Assembly (NCBI RefSeq): GCF_900566075.1
Contig: NZ_UPHU01000001.1
Location: 1,860,001-1,924,000, forward strand
Direction of reading: 5' to 3'
Source: Mycobacterium pseudokansasii
GTDB taxonomy: Bacteria > Actinomycetota > Actinomycetes > Mycobacteriales > Mycobacteriaceae
DNA: 64,000 nucleotides
Shown: one piece after another, positions 39,365-48,579 of the stretch
Numbering within the stretch: the first letter of the stretch is position 1
Layout of the letters: each line of letters opens with the position of its first letter
Position numbers and translations under genes: made by a program
The notes under the pieces: model-generated
Databases searched by the model: none
The model's input: only the letters and a program-made list of their open reading frames with translations
What the model was told of the DNA's origin: nothing

Positions 39365-40372
39365 ATGGCCGGCACGGGAACCGTTGCGGTGATGGGGGCC
39401 GGCGCGTGGGGCACCGCGCTGGCCAAGGTGCTGGCCGACGCCGGTGGTGAGGTCATCCTGTGGGCCCGACGAGCCGACGTCGCCGAGCAGATCAACAGCA
39501 CCCGATACAACCCCGACTATCTGCCCGGCACGTTGCTGCCGCCCGGCATCCGTGCCACCCCCGAGGCCGAGGAGGCGCTGCGCGGCGCAGCCACGGTCCT
39601 GCTGGGCGTTCCGGCGCAGACGCTGCGCGCCAATCTGAAGCGGTGGGCCGGCTTGTTGCCCGAGGACGCGACCCTGGTCAGTTTGGCCAAGGGCATCGAA
39701 CTCGGCACCCTGATGCGGATGAGTCAGGTGATCACCTCGGTGACCGGAGTAGACCCGGCACACGTCGCGGTGATCTCCGGGCCCAACCTGGCCAGTGAGA
39801 TCGCCGAGTGTCAGCCGGCTGCCACCGTCGTCGCATGCAGCGACTCCGGCCGGGCGGTCGCCCTGCAGCGTGCGCTGAACAGTGGCTACTTTCGTCCGTA
39901 CACCAACAGCGATGTCATCGGCACCGAGATCGGTGGCGCCTGCAAGAACGTCATTGCGCTGGCGTGCGGGATGGCCGTCGGCGTCGGGTTGGGCGAAAAC
40001 ACCGCGGCGGCCATCATCACCCGCGGGCTGGCCGAAATCATGCGGCTCGGAATCGCGCTGGGCGCCAAGGGCGCGACACTGGCCGGGCTGGCCGGCGTGG
40101 GTGACCTGGTGGCCACGTGCACCTCGCCACATTCGCGCAACCGGTCGTTCGGCGAGCGACTGGGCCGGGGCGAGACCATGCAGTCGGCGTTGCAGCACCG
40201 CGACGGCCACGTCGTCGAGGGGGTCACGTCGTGTGAGGCGGTGCTCGCGCTGGCGTCCAGCTACGACGTCGAGATGCCGCTGACCGACGCCGTGCACCGG
40301 GTCTGTCATAAGGGGCTGTCGGTGAACGAGGCGATAGCGCTGTTGCTGGGTCGCAGCACCAAACCCGAGTAA
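39365..40372 (+). CDS. gpdA2: Glycerol-3-phosphate dehydrogenase [NAD(P)+]
   Basis: 335 residues. Reduces dihydroxyacetone phosphate to glycerol 3-phosphate for phospholipid synthesis. Seen: [59 protein letters not shown], and the catalytic region [20 protein letters not shown] with [17 protein letters not shown] at 39365 with AGGGGG seven bases upstream. GTG at 39359 is also in frame. Confidence 0.96.
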   Translation: MAGTGTVAVMGAGAWGTALAKVLADAGGEVILWARRADVAEQINSTRYNPDYLPGTLLPPGIRATPEAEEALRGAATVLLGVPAQTLRANLKRWAGLLPEDATLVSLAKGIELGTLMRMSQVITSVTGVDPAHVAVISGPNLASEIAECQPAATVVACSDSGRAVALQRALNSGYFRPYTNSDVIGTEIGGACKNVIALACGMAVGVGLGENTAAAIITRGLAEIMRLGIALGAKGATLAGLAGVGDLVATCTSPHSRNRSFGERLGRGETMQSALQHRDGHVVEGVTSCEAVLALASSYDVEMPLTDAVHRVCHKGLSVNEAIALLLGRSTKPE

Positions 40373-40545
40373 GCAGCCCGGGCCACTCGCCGCTGAACAT
40401 CGTCGAACCGGTAATTACGCAGGCCCCTACTCGAACTTCCGCTGCGAAGTTACAGGCTCGATGCATCGTCATCGAGCAAGCGCACGGACGGGCGGAGGGC
40501 GGCAGCCGGGTGTCGTCGCGTCCCACCCGGTAGCCTCTGAAGGTT

Positions 40546-41658
40546 GTGAGTGCCAGCGACCGGCGTGTCCGGGTTGCCGTCGTGTTCGGCGGCCGCAGCA
40601 ACGAGCACGCCATCTCCTGCGTGTCGGCGGGCAGCATCCTGCGCAACCTCGACCCGCACCGGTTCGAGGTGATCGCGATCGGCATCACGCCACAAGGCTC
40701 ATGGGTGCTCACCGACGGCAACCCCGACGCCCTGGCCATCACCAACCGGCAACTTCCCGCGGTCAGCTCCGAATCGGGCATGTTGCTGGCGTTGCCCGCC
40801 GACCCGCAGTGGGGCGGCCGGCTGGTGTCGTTGCCGCCGGGTGCCGGTGAGGTGTTGGCCTCCGTCGACGTGGTGTTCCCGGTGCTGCACGGCCCCTACG
40901 GGGAGGACGGCACCATCCAGGGACTGCTCGAGCTTGCCGGTGTGCCCTATGTCGGGGCCGGTGTGCTGGCCAGTGCCGCGGGCATGGACAAGGAATTCAC
41001 CAAGAAGCTGCTGGCCGCTGACGGGCTTCCGGTCGGGCCGCACGCGGTGCTGCGCCCGTCGCGGCCGGCATTGAGTCTTGACGAGCGCGAGCGGTTGGGG
41101 CTGCCGGCATATGTCAAGCCCGCGCGCGGCGGCTCGTCGATCGGCGTCAGTCGGGTGTCAAGCTGGGATGAGTTGCCCGCCGCGGTCGCCGAGGCGCGCC
41201 GCCACGATCCGAAGGTGATCGTCGAGGCCGCCGTCAACGGCCGTGAGCTGGAATGCGGTGTGCTCGAGTTCCCGGACGGCACGGTGCAAGCCAGCACGCT
41301 GGGGGAGATCCGGGTGGCCGGGGTGCGAGGACGCGAGGACGCCTTCTATGACTTCGCGACCAAATACCTCGACGACGCAGCCGAGCTGGATGTGCCCGCC
41401 AAGGTCGACGACGATGTCGCCGACGCGGTGCGGGACCTGGCGATCCGGGCGTTTCACGCCATCGACTGCCAGGGCCTGGCCCGGGTGGACTTCTTCCTCA
41501 CCGAGGAGGGCCCGGTGATCAACGAAATCAACACCATGCCGGGGTTCACCACGATCTCGATGTACCCCCGGATGTGGGCGGCCAGCGGCGTCGACTATCC
41601 CACGCTGCTGGCGACGATGGTGGAGACGGCACTGGCCCGGGGAGTGGGCCTGCGCTAA
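40546..41658 (+). CDS. ddlA: D-alanine--D-alanine ligase
   Basis: 370 residues, ATP-grasp ligase making D-Ala-D-Ala for peptidoglycan; target of D-cycloserine. Seen: [94 protein letters not shown] then [13 protein letters not shown] at 40546. The 173 bp between gpdA2 and this gene show no feature beyond a presumed promoter. Confidence 0.96.
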   Translation: MSASDRRVRVAVVFGGRSNEHAISCVSAGSILRNLDPHRFEVIAIGITPQGSWVLTDGNPDALAITNRQLPAVSSESGMLLALPADPQWGGRLVSLPPGAGEVLASVDVVFPVLHGPYGEDGTIQGLLELAGVPYVGAGVLASAAGMDKEFTKKLLAADGLPVGPHAVLRPSRPALSLDERERLGLPAYVKPARGGSSIGVSRVSSWDELPAAVAEARRHDPKVIVEAAVNGRELECGVLEFPDGTVQASTLGEIRVAGVRGREDAFYDFATKYLDDAAELDVPAKVDDDVADAVRDLAIRAFHAIDCQGLARVDFFLTEEGPVINEINTMPGFTTISMYPRMWAASGVDYPTLLATMVETALARGVGLR

Positions 41659-42314
41659 CCGGTCGGCGCCGGGTCGATCGGCACGGCCGCGATGGTGCGG
41701 TCGATGACCTCGGACAATTCCTGGATGGGCGTCGGCCCCGACCGCGCCGGCAGCGTCAGCGCGACGTATACCGGACGGTCGACCGTGTACCAGGTGGACC
41801 TGCCCTCCGATGGGGTTTCGTCGGTCACCCGGAACCACTGCACCCGGTCGACGATCTGGATCGGCGCGCCCACGACGAAGTCGGCCGGGCGGTCGAGGCC
41901 GCAACGCATGATGACCGGCTCGCGGCCGGGCCCGGAGCTCCAGGCGCTCGCGCCTTCCGGGGCCGGTTGCGCGATCGTTACTCGCTGATAGTCACCCAGG
42001 TGCTGTGGCAGCGCTGCCGTCAGCGCATGGCAGGCCGGACTGCCGGCGTGCGGGGCCGGCACGGCCGCAACGGTGATCGGTTGTTGCCGGGGGTGGCGGG
42101 TCGCCGCGATCACCAGGATCACCCCGACCGCCGCCACGGCCAGTACCACAGCCGCAATGATCAGGATGAGTGGCGGACCATCTACTTCGGATTCGGGATT
42201 GGGGAGGGCGTCGCCCGTCACCTGGCCGGCCACCTCCGACTCACCTTGACTGCCCGGCTGTCCCAGGGCCACCGACGGCCCACCCGGATGCTCGGGTCGC
42301 CAGAGCTCATACAC
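41655..42314 (-). CDS. DUF3515 membrane-anchored protein (Rv2980 type)
   Basis: 219 residues from GTG at 42314 ([14 protein letters not shown]). A cytoplasmic N-terminal 60 residues, one membrane helix ([20 protein letters not shown]), and an extracytoplasmic DUF3515 domain with paired cysteines: [20 protein letters not shown] and [17 protein letters not shown]. Function unknown; the family is conserved beside ddl and thiL in actinobacteria, suggesting a cell-envelope role. The start is not certain; the frame is open to 42938. Converges on ddlA with a 4-bp overlap. Confidence 0.8.
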   Translation of the reverse strand: MYELWRPEHPGGPSVALGQPGSQGESEVAGQVTGDALPNPESEVDGPPLILIIAAVVLAVAAVGVILVIAATRHPRQQPITVAAVPAPHAGSPACHALTAALPQHLGDYQRVTIAQPAPEGASAWSSGPGREPVIMRCGLDRPADFVVGAPIQIVDRVQWFRVTDETPSEGRSTWYTVDRPVYVALTLPARSGPTPIQELSEVIDRTIAAVPIDPAPTG

Positions 42315-42371
42315 TAACGCGGTCCACCCGGGCTGGCAGGGGACCCGGTGAGACTTCCCGCAGGAGGTGGC

Positions 42372-43349
42372 GTGCGCGAGGACGCATCGGGGGAAGCGTC
42401 GGGGGAGTTTCCGACGCTGCAACAGCTCGGGGAGTTCGCCGTGATCGACCGGTTGGTGGCTGGACGTCGCCAGCCTCCCGTCGTCGAGCTCGGGCCCGGC
42501 GACGACGCCGCCGTGGTCGCCGCCCGCGACGGCCGCGTCGTGATGTCGACCGACATGCTGGTGCAGGACCGGCACTTTCGGCTGGACTGGTCGACACCCC
42601 ACGACGTAGGCCGCAAGGCGATCGCCCAGAACGCTGCCGACATCGCGGCCATGGGCGCGCGCTGTACCGCGTTGGTGGTGAGCTTCGGGGCGCCCACCGA
42701 CACACCCGCGGCCCAGGTGAGCGCCCTGGTCGACGGGATGTGGGACGAGGCGGACCGAATCGGCGCCGGGATCGTCGGCGGCGATCTGGTTCGCTGCCCG
42801 CAGTGGGTGGTGTCGGTGACGGTGTTGGGGGACCTCGAGGGACGCGCACCGGTGCGGCGCTCCGGCGCCAAACCCGGCTCGGTCGTGGCTGTGGCCGGTG
42901 ACTTGGGCCGCTCGGCGGCCGGCTATGAGTTGTGGCACAACAGGATTGGCGGATTCGACGAGTTACGGCGGCGCCATTTGGTGCCCGAGCCGCCGTATCG
43001 GCAGGGCGTGGCGGCCGCCGCCGCCGGGGCTCAGGCCATGATCGACATCTCCGACGGCCTGGTCGCCGACCTCCGTCATGTCGCGCAGGCGTCCGCGGTC
43101 GGTATCGACGTGTCGACCGCGGCGCTGGCTCACGACCGCGCCGCACTGGCCGCGGCCGCCGGCGCCGTGGGCGCCGATCCGTGGCGGTGGGTTCTCGGTG
43201 GTGGTGAAGACCACGCCCTGGTGGCGTGTTTCGGCGCTGCGGTGCCCCCCGGTTGGCGGGTCATCGGGCGGGTGGTCGACGGCCCGGCGCGGGTGCTGAT
43301 CGACGGCACCGAGTGGGGCGGATATGCGGGTTGGCAGTCGTTCGATTGA
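42372..43349 (+). CDS. thiL: Thiamine-monophosphate kinase
   Basis: 325 residues from GTG at 42372, preceded by AGGAGG at 42362-42367; GTG at 42348 is an alternative. Phosphorylates thiamine monophosphate to the diphosphate needed by AHAS and others. Seen: VVELGPGDDAAVVAARDGRV, MLVQDRHFRLDWSTPHDVGR, NAADIAAMGA, IVGGDLVRCPQWVVSVTVLG and AMIDISDGLVADLRH, the AIR-synthase-like fold signature. Divergent from the DUF3515 gene. Confidence 0.95.
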   Translation: MREDASGEASGEFPTLQQLGEFAVIDRLVAGRRQPPVVELGPGDDAAVVAARDGRVVMSTDMLVQDRHFRLDWSTPHDVGRKAIAQNAADIAAMGARCTALVVSFGAPTDTPAAQVSALVDGMWDEADRIGAGIVGGDLVRCPQWVVSVTVLGDLEGRAPVRRSGAKPGSVVAVAGDLGRSAAGYELWHNRIGGFDELRRRHLVPEPPYRQGVAAAAAGAQAMIDISDGLVADLRHVAQASAVGIDVSTAALAHDRAALAAAAGAVGADPWRWVLGGGEDHALVACFGAAVPPGWRVIGRVVDGPARVLIDGTEWGGYAGWQSFD

Positions 43350-43374
43350 CCGTGCCATTGAGTAGGGTGACGCG

Positions 43375-43665
43375 GTGACCGTCTACGCGATCGCGCAGCT
43401 GAGATTCACCGATCGGGCAGCATATCACCGGTACCAGGCTAGGTTCATGGGCGTATTTCGTCGTCACCCGGGAACGTTGCTGGCTGCCGACGAGTCGCCC
43501 CAGGTGATCGAGGGGCAGTGGGGCTATCAGAAAGTGGTGCTGATGTCGTTTCCCGACGAGGCCACATTCCGTGGCTGGGTGCAATCGCCTGAGTACCAAG
43601 AGATTTCGAAAGACCGTCGGGCGGGCGCCGATACGGTGGTGCTGCTAGCACAAGGCCTGCGGTGA
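43375..43665 (+). CDS. DUF1330 small protein
   Basis: 96 residues, a dimeric alpha/beta barrel type domain ([72 protein letters not shown]). Function not known. GTG at 43375, 25 bp after thiL; its end overlaps the ung GTG by four bases, so it is within the thiL-ung transcription unit. Confidence 0.85.
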   Translation: MTVYAIAQLRFTDRAAYHRYQARFMGVFRRHPGTLLAADESPQVIEGQWGYQKVVLMSFPDEATFRGWVQSPEYQEISKDRRAGADTVVLLAQGLR

Positions 43666-44345
43666 GCGCACGTCCGCTGAGCGAACTCGTCGAGAAGGGC
43701 TGGGCCGCCGCGTTGCACCCGGTGGCCGACCAGGTGGCCCAGATGGGGCAGTTTTTGCGCGCCGAGATCGCGGCCGGCCGCAAGTACCTGCCGGCGGGGC
43801 CGAACGTGTTGCGCGCCTTCACGTTTCCTTTCGACCAGGTGAGGGTGCTCATCGTCGGCCAGGACCCTTACCCGACACCCGGACATGCGGTGGGACTGAG
43901 CTTTTCGGTCGCCCCCGAGGTGCGTCCGCTGCCGCGCAGCCTGGACAATATCTTCCAGGAATACACAGCTGACCTGGGCTATCCGCAACCCGTGTGCGGT
44001 GATCTGACGCCCTGGGCGCAGCGCGGCGTGATGTTGTTGAACAGAGTGCTCACCGTGAGACCGAGCAACCCGGCGTCGCACCGGGGCAAGGGCTGGGAAG
44101 TGGTGACCGAGTGTGCGATTCGCGCGCTCGTCGCGCGGTCGAAGCCCCTGGTGGCCATCCTGTGGGGGCGTGACGCGTCGACGCTCAAACCGATGTTGGC
44201 CGCCGGGAAATGCGTCGCCATCGAATCGCCGCATCCGTCGCCGCTGTCGGCGTCGCGGGGGTTCTTCGGCTCGCGGCCGTTCAGCCGTGCCAATGAGCTG
44301 CTTTCGGGGATGGATGCCGACCCGATCGATTGGCGGCTGCCGTGA
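43662..44345 (+). CDS. ung: Uracil-DNA glycosylase
   Basis: 227 residues, family 1. Removes uracil from DNA. Seen: water-activating motif [57 protein letters not shown] and the leucine-loop motif [19 protein letters not shown] at 43662 overlaps the preceding gene (GTGA). Normal length. Confidence 0.97.
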   Translation: MSARPLSELVEKGWAAALHPVADQVAQMGQFLRAEIAAGRKYLPAGPNVLRAFTFPFDQVRVLIVGQDPYPTPGHAVGLSFSVAPEVRPLPRSLDNIFQEYTADLGYPQPVCGDLTPWAQRGVMLLNRVLTVRPSNPASHRGKGWEVVTECAIRALVARSKPLVAILWGRDASTLKPMLAAGKCVAIESPHPSPLSASRGFFGSRPFSRANELLSGMDADPIDWRLP

Positions 44346-44434
44346 TTGCGCCGACAGCGCCGCAGACACCCGGGCGGGACCGTTCGGCGCAACCCCGGCC
44401 GTCGTGTCGTCAGAATCGACGCCGGGTGAATCGC

Positions 44435-45730
44435 TCACACGGGCAATAGATTCCCCATATTGGGCGCACCGAGCGGATGCGCATTCCAACTAGATGGCAG
44501 CATCGGCACCCGCGGGCCACCACCTGGCTCGCCATTACCCAGCGTGGTCAAACCGGCTGCCCGCGCAGCGTCCTGCGATGGCCCGGTACCGGCAAAGCCC
44601 AACGCGCCGGCACCCTGATCCGCCGCCGTTACCTGCGGACCGCCACCGGTCAGGATTTCCGACACCAACTGTGTTTTCGGCAGCACCGCTGCCGGCTCGA
44701 CCGCGCCCACCGCCACGCCCGCCACGGGCGCGGCAACCGTACCCGCCATGGCGTTCGCGCTCGCGCTGGCGGCAGCAGCCGAAACCGCGAGTGCTGTCCC
44801 CGCGGCCAACGGACCCGCCAGAGCGGGAGCAATCCCGAGATTGAGACCCATGATCCATTGGATCACCAGATTGCTGACTTCATAACCGAAAACGAAGGGA
44901 AGAAACACAATAGCGAAAGCCTCGATGCCAACAGTGAGCCAGGCCAGCTCCAGATATTGAAGGGCTTCCAGCGCCAAATGCGCATTGCCGATCAGAAACA
45001 GGTATCCGATGAACAACAGGACTATCGGTGTGAAGAATTCCATCATGAGCGTGAAGATCATGAAGGCCGGTATGCTGAGGACCTCGGTGGCAACGACTTT
45101 GATCAAATCCCACAAGATCTGCCATATCGGAAACGGCTCGTAGCTGATCGCTTGCGCTACGTCGGCGGCGATGGTTCCGGCCGTACCGGTACCGGGTTTG
45201 ACGATGACTGGTGCCGGCGCCAGGCGTGGCGACGAGGCCAATGCGGCAGCAGAGGCGGTGTCGTAGACGCTCATCGTGGTTGCGGCCTGAATCCACATCC
45301 GCGCATAGTCCGCCTCGTTGAGGGCGATCGGAATGGTGTTGATGCCAAAGAAATTTGTTGCCAGCAACACCGCGTGGGCGGCGTGGTTGGCGGCCAACTC
45401 CGGCAGTGTGGGCATCGCTGCGACCGCGCCGACATAGGCGGCCGCCGCCGCCTGATGTGCTGCCGAGGTTTCAGCGCTGTCGGCACTGGCCTGGACCAGC
45501 CACGCCACATAGGGCGCGTAGGCCGCCACACAGATCTCGGCGCTGGGGCCCTGCCACTCCCCCGTTTGTATCGCGCCCACCACTGCGGCGAGTTCTTCAG
45601 CCACTGACGCATATTCGTCGCTCAGTGACGTCCATTCCGCGGCGGCCGCCAGCACTGCAGCGGGCCCCGGACCAGCGCTGAGCAAGGCCGAATGCACCTC
45701 CGGCGGAGCCAGCCACACCGGTGCGCTCAT
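44435..45730 (-). CDS. PPE-family protein
   Basis: 431 residues. Starts with the PPE domain: [39 protein letters not shown] and the WxG turn [20 protein letters not shown] (about 55-75). The typical ~175-residue domain is followed by several hydrophobic segments ([53 protein letters not shown]) and an Ala/Gly-rich tail ending [14 protein letters not shown] proteins are exported by ESX systems to the cell surface. No PE partner gene is adjacent. Inserted between ung and rpmB, where M. tuberculosis has none that I recall. ATG at 45730. Confidence 0.92.
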   Translation of the reverse strand: MSAPVWLAPPEVHSALLSAGPGPAAVLAAAAEWTSLSDEYASVAEELAAVVGAIQTGEWQGPSAEICVAAYAPYVAWLVQASADSAETSAAHQAAAAAYVGAVAAMPTLPELAANHAAHAVLLATNFFGINTIPIALNEADYARMWIQAATTMSVYDTASAAALASSPRLAPAPVIVKPGTGTAGTIAADVAQAISYEPFPIWQILWDLIKVVATEVLSIPAFMIFTLMMEFFTPIVLLFIGYLFLIGNAHLALEALQYLELAWLTVGIEAFAIVFLPFVFGYEVSNLVIQWIMGLNLGIAPALAGPLAAGTALAVSAAAASASANAMAGTVAAPVAGVAVGAVEPAAVLPKTQLVSEILTGGGPQVTAADQGAGALGFAGTGPSQDAARAAGLTTLGNGEPGGGPRVPMLPSSWNAHPLGAPNMGNLLPV

Positions 45731-45861
45731 GCCCGCCCCCGAACGGCCAACGCCGGCACCGCGTCGGCAACGGCATCGGCGGCGGCAACGACAGCCAAAG
45801 TCTCAACCCTGCATGACGTCACAGTCGAACTCCACGACATTGTGGACGACATTGCGGCCAC
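45727..45861 (-). CDS. Possible short ORF overlapping the PPE start
   Basis: A 44-codon frame from GTG at 45861 ends in TGA that overlaps the PPE ATG (ATGA). Its second half, [20 protein letters not shown], looks like real mycobacterial coding sequence, while the first half is less convincing. It could be the 3' end of a degraded upstream partner gene or a translated upstream ORF that couples to PPE. Not recognised. Confidence 0.35.
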   Translation of the reverse strand: MAAMSSTMSWSSTVTSCRVETLAVVAAADAVADAVPALAVRGRA

Positions 45862-46412
45862 CTGCTTTCACTCGCGACGGGTGCTTCGCGGGCTGATCAC
45901 ACACGAACCCAACATCTTCGGCCACCGCCTAGGTGCCGGTGGTCCGGCCGGGTGTCTTCTCGGGTACCGCGCATTCCCGAGATGTGATCGCCGACACGTC
46001 AAAAAGATGTCGGCGATAAGTGTTGATGTCCAATACCGATCGGCTATCGATCAATGGGAGGAAGCTATTGACAACGGTACGATGTGATGCCGCCGGTGCT
46101 GCGGAGCCATCAGTCTCTTTGCCGCGCAAGTGCTTGACGATGGATGCAACGCCCGGCCACGCATGCCTGGCCGGGCGTCGAGCGCATCGCGCCGTGCCGC
46201 ACGCTGGAACCGCCGCCCGCGGGGTCGCACCGATCAGGCGAACGTTCACACCCACGCTCACGGGCTTGGCACGCATCATCGACGAGCGCGGTTTCCCCAA
46301 GCCTCACATGGCGCATCCGGGGGCCATCCCGCCCTCACAACGCGCCGCAATGCGGCGGCACCCCCGCCGCCCCCAACAACCGGGCGCTGGTCTTGTCGTT
46401 AGGTCGCGATGG
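45862..46412. other. Gene-poor stretch with a hairpin
   Basis: No convincing gene on either strand. It contains an inverted repeat ATCGCCGACA (45987-45996) and TGTCGGCGAT (46008-46017) with an 11-nt A-rich loop, about 260 bp upstream of the PPE start. It may be a PPE promoter region plus debris from the insertion that brought PPE here. Confidence 0.4.
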
Positions 46413-46607
46413 TCAGCCGCGGCTGACCTTGCCTGCCTTGATGCAGGACGTGCAGACGTTAATGCGCTTCTTGTTACCCCCGGGACGGCTCACCGCCCGC
46501 ACGGTCTGGACGTTGGGGTCCCACCGACGGCTGGTGCGGCGGTGGGAGTGTGACACCGACTTGCCGAAGCCGGGGCCTTTCCCGCAGATATCGCACACAG
46601 CGGCCAT
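46413..46607 (-). CDS. rpmB: 50S ribosomal protein L28, zinc-binding form
   Basis: 64 residues, full length: [37 protein letters not shown] and [16 protein letters not shown]. The two CxxC pairs mark the zinc-binding (C+) form of L28; zinc-depleted mycobacteria switch to C- paralogues elsewhere in the genome. ATG at 46607. Divergent from the DAK2-family gene with 272 bp between them, in which no other feature was recognised. Confidence 0.95.
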   Translation of the reverse strand: MAAVCDICGKGPGFGKSVSHSHRRTSRRWDPNVQTVRAVSRPGGNKKRINVCTSCIKAGKVSRG

Positions 46608-46879
46608 TGTTCAAACTCCTCAAGTCGGTTGCTGGGGGTCCGGCGCCCCGGGCGGAACGGCCCGGCTGGCCCAGGCCGTCCCAGGATAGCCGGGGTCGTC
46701 GGCGAGCGCCAAAACGCCATCCGCCGTGACCAGTACTGTCACCCCCGCTGGCTAGGCTCGGTGCAGCCTTGGCGTCCCGGCTTGGCGGCCCGCGCCGAAC
46801 AGCCGCCGCAGACTGTCCACACTGTCGCCGGGCTACGCTGGCGCCCACCGGGAGCTGGCGCAGAGGAGGTGGGGTCACG

Positions 46880-48577
46880 GTGGACACGCCAGGTCGTCTG
46901 CTGGACGCGTCGGCTTTGCGGGATTGGGCGCACACCGTCGTCAGCGACCTGATCACCCATATCGACGAAATCAATCGGCTGAACGTGTTCCCGGTCGCCG
47001 ATTCCGACACCGGCGCGAACATGCTGTTCACCATGCGCGCGGCGCTCGCCGAGGCGGATGCGGTGGCCCGGGCCGACGACGGCAGCAATGCAGGTAACGT
47101 CGCCCGGGTCGCTGCCGCCCTGTCGTCCGGCGCGCTCAACGGGGCACGCGGGAATTCCGGGGTGATCGTGTCGCAGATTCTGCGCGGCATCGCCGACGTC
47201 ACCGCGAGCGCGGCAGCCGACGCCGCGGGTGCATTGCCGGCCATCGATGCCGTCCTGCTGGCCGCGGCGTTGTGGCGCGGTGTCGAGCTGGTCATCGCTT
47301 CGATGGGCGGCGCGGAAGTCCCGGGGACCATCGTCTCGGTGCTGCGGGCCGCCGCGGCCGCCGTCGAGCAGTGCGCCGGCACCGGAGAAACCCTGGCCCA
47401 GGCCGTGACCGCCGCCGGTGATGCCGCCGTCGTAGCGCTGGAAAAGACGCCCGAGCAGCTCGACGTGCTCGCCGACGCGGGCGTGGTAGACGCCGGCGGG
47501 CGGGGCCTGGTGGTCATGCTGGACGCATTGCGTTCGACGCTCACCGGGCACGCGCCGGCCCGCTCGGTCTACAAGCCGGCGCCGCGGGCGCCGCTCGCCG
47601 AGGCGCCCGCCACCCGGCCTGCGCCACAGTTCGAAGTGATGTACCTGCTCACCGGCTGTGATGCCGCGGCGGCGGACACGCTGCGCGACCGGCTCGCGGC
47701 GCTGGGAGATTCGGTGGCGCTCGCAGCCGCCCCGTCGCAGAGCTATTCGGTGCACGTCCACACCGACGACGCGGGCGCCGCCGTTGAGGCAGGAATTGCG
47801 GCGGGACAATTGAGCAGGATCGTCATTTCGGCGCTGAGTTCCGGTGTCAACGGGCTGCCGGCGGGCAGCTGGACGCGCGAACGCGCCGTCCTGGCCGTCG
47901 TCGACGGCGACGGCGCCGCTGAGCTGTTCGCCGGAGAAGGGGCCTGTGTCCTGCGACCCGGCCCGGATGCCTCAAGTCCGGGCTCGGCACCTGCCGCCGA
48001 TATCAGCGCCCATCAGTTGGTGCGCGCGGTGGTGGACACCGGTGCCGCTCAGGTGATGGTGCTGCCCAATGGGTATGTCGCCGTCGAGGAGCTGGTGGCG
48101 GGCTGTACCGCAGCCCTGGGATGGGGTGTCGATGTGGTTCCGGTCCCTACCGGGTCGATGGTCCAGGGGCTGGCCGCCCTGGCCGTGCACGACCCAGCCA
48201 GTCAGGCCGTCGACGACGGCTACACCATGGCCCGGGCTGCCGGGGCTGCCCGGCACGGGTCGGTGCGTACGGCCACCGAACGGGCGTTGACGTGGGCGGG
48301 CACCTGTGAGCCGGGTGACGGGCTGGGCATCGCCGGCGACGAGGTGCTGATTGTCGCGCGCGACGTTGTCGCCGCGGCGATCGGTCTGCTCGATCTGTTG
48401 TTGGCCTCGGGGGGCGACCTGGTGACGGTGCTGGTGGGCACCGGGATCGACGACGAGGATGCTGCCGTCCTGAGCGACCTACTGGAAAAGCACATGCACG
48501 ACCGTCATCCGGGCACCGAGTTGGTGACCTACCGCACCGGTCATCGCGGTGACGCACTGCTGATCGGGGTCGAGTAG
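46880..48577 (+). CDS. DAK2-domain (FakA/YloV-like) protein
   Basis: 565 residues from GTG at 46880 behind AGGAGG at 46863-46868. N-terminal DhaL-like nucleotide-binding domain with the Mg-binding NVFPVADSDTGANMLFTMRA and ALSSGALNGARGNSGVIVSQ; C-terminal domain of the FakA/YloV type (VVMLDALRSTLTGHAP, VLVGTGIDDEDAAVLSDLL). FakA phosphorylates fatty acids bound to a DegV-like carrier in Firmicutes; the actinobacterial role is unproven. In H37Rv the counterpart appears as two annotated genes (Rv2975c/Rv2974c); here one uninterrupted frame spans both. Confidence 0.88.
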   Translation: MDTPGRLLDASALRDWAHTVVSDLITHIDEINRLNVFPVADSDTGANMLFTMRAALAEADAVARADDGSNAGNVARVAAALSSGALNGARGNSGVIVSQILRGIADVTASAAADAAGALPAIDAVLLAAALWRGVELVIASMGGAEVPGTIVSVLRAAAAAVEQCAGTGETLAQAVTAAGDAAVVALEKTPEQLDVLADAGVVDAGGRGLVVMLDALRSTLTGHAPARSVYKPAPRAPLAEAPATRPAPQFEVMYLLTGCDAAAADTLRDRLAALGDSVALAAAPSQSYSVHVHTDDAGAAVEAGIAAGQLSRIVISALSSGVNGLPAGSWTRERAVLAVVDGDGAAELFAGEGACVLRPGPDASSPGSAPAADISAHQLVRAVVDTGAAQVMVLPNGYVAVEELVAGCTAALGWGVDVVPVPTGSMVQGLAALAVHDPASQAVDDGYTMARAAGAARHGSVRTATERALTWAGTCEPGDGLGIAGDEVLIVARDVVAAAIGLLDLLLASGGDLVTVLVGTGIDDEDAAVLSDLLEKHMHDRHPGTELVTYRTGHRGDALLIGVE

Positions 48578-48579
48578 CC

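Noticed and set aside
46020..46553. 177-codon plus-strand frame upstream of and opposite rpmB
   Set aside because: It overlaps rpmB in antisense, has no ribosome-binding site and no recognisable motif.
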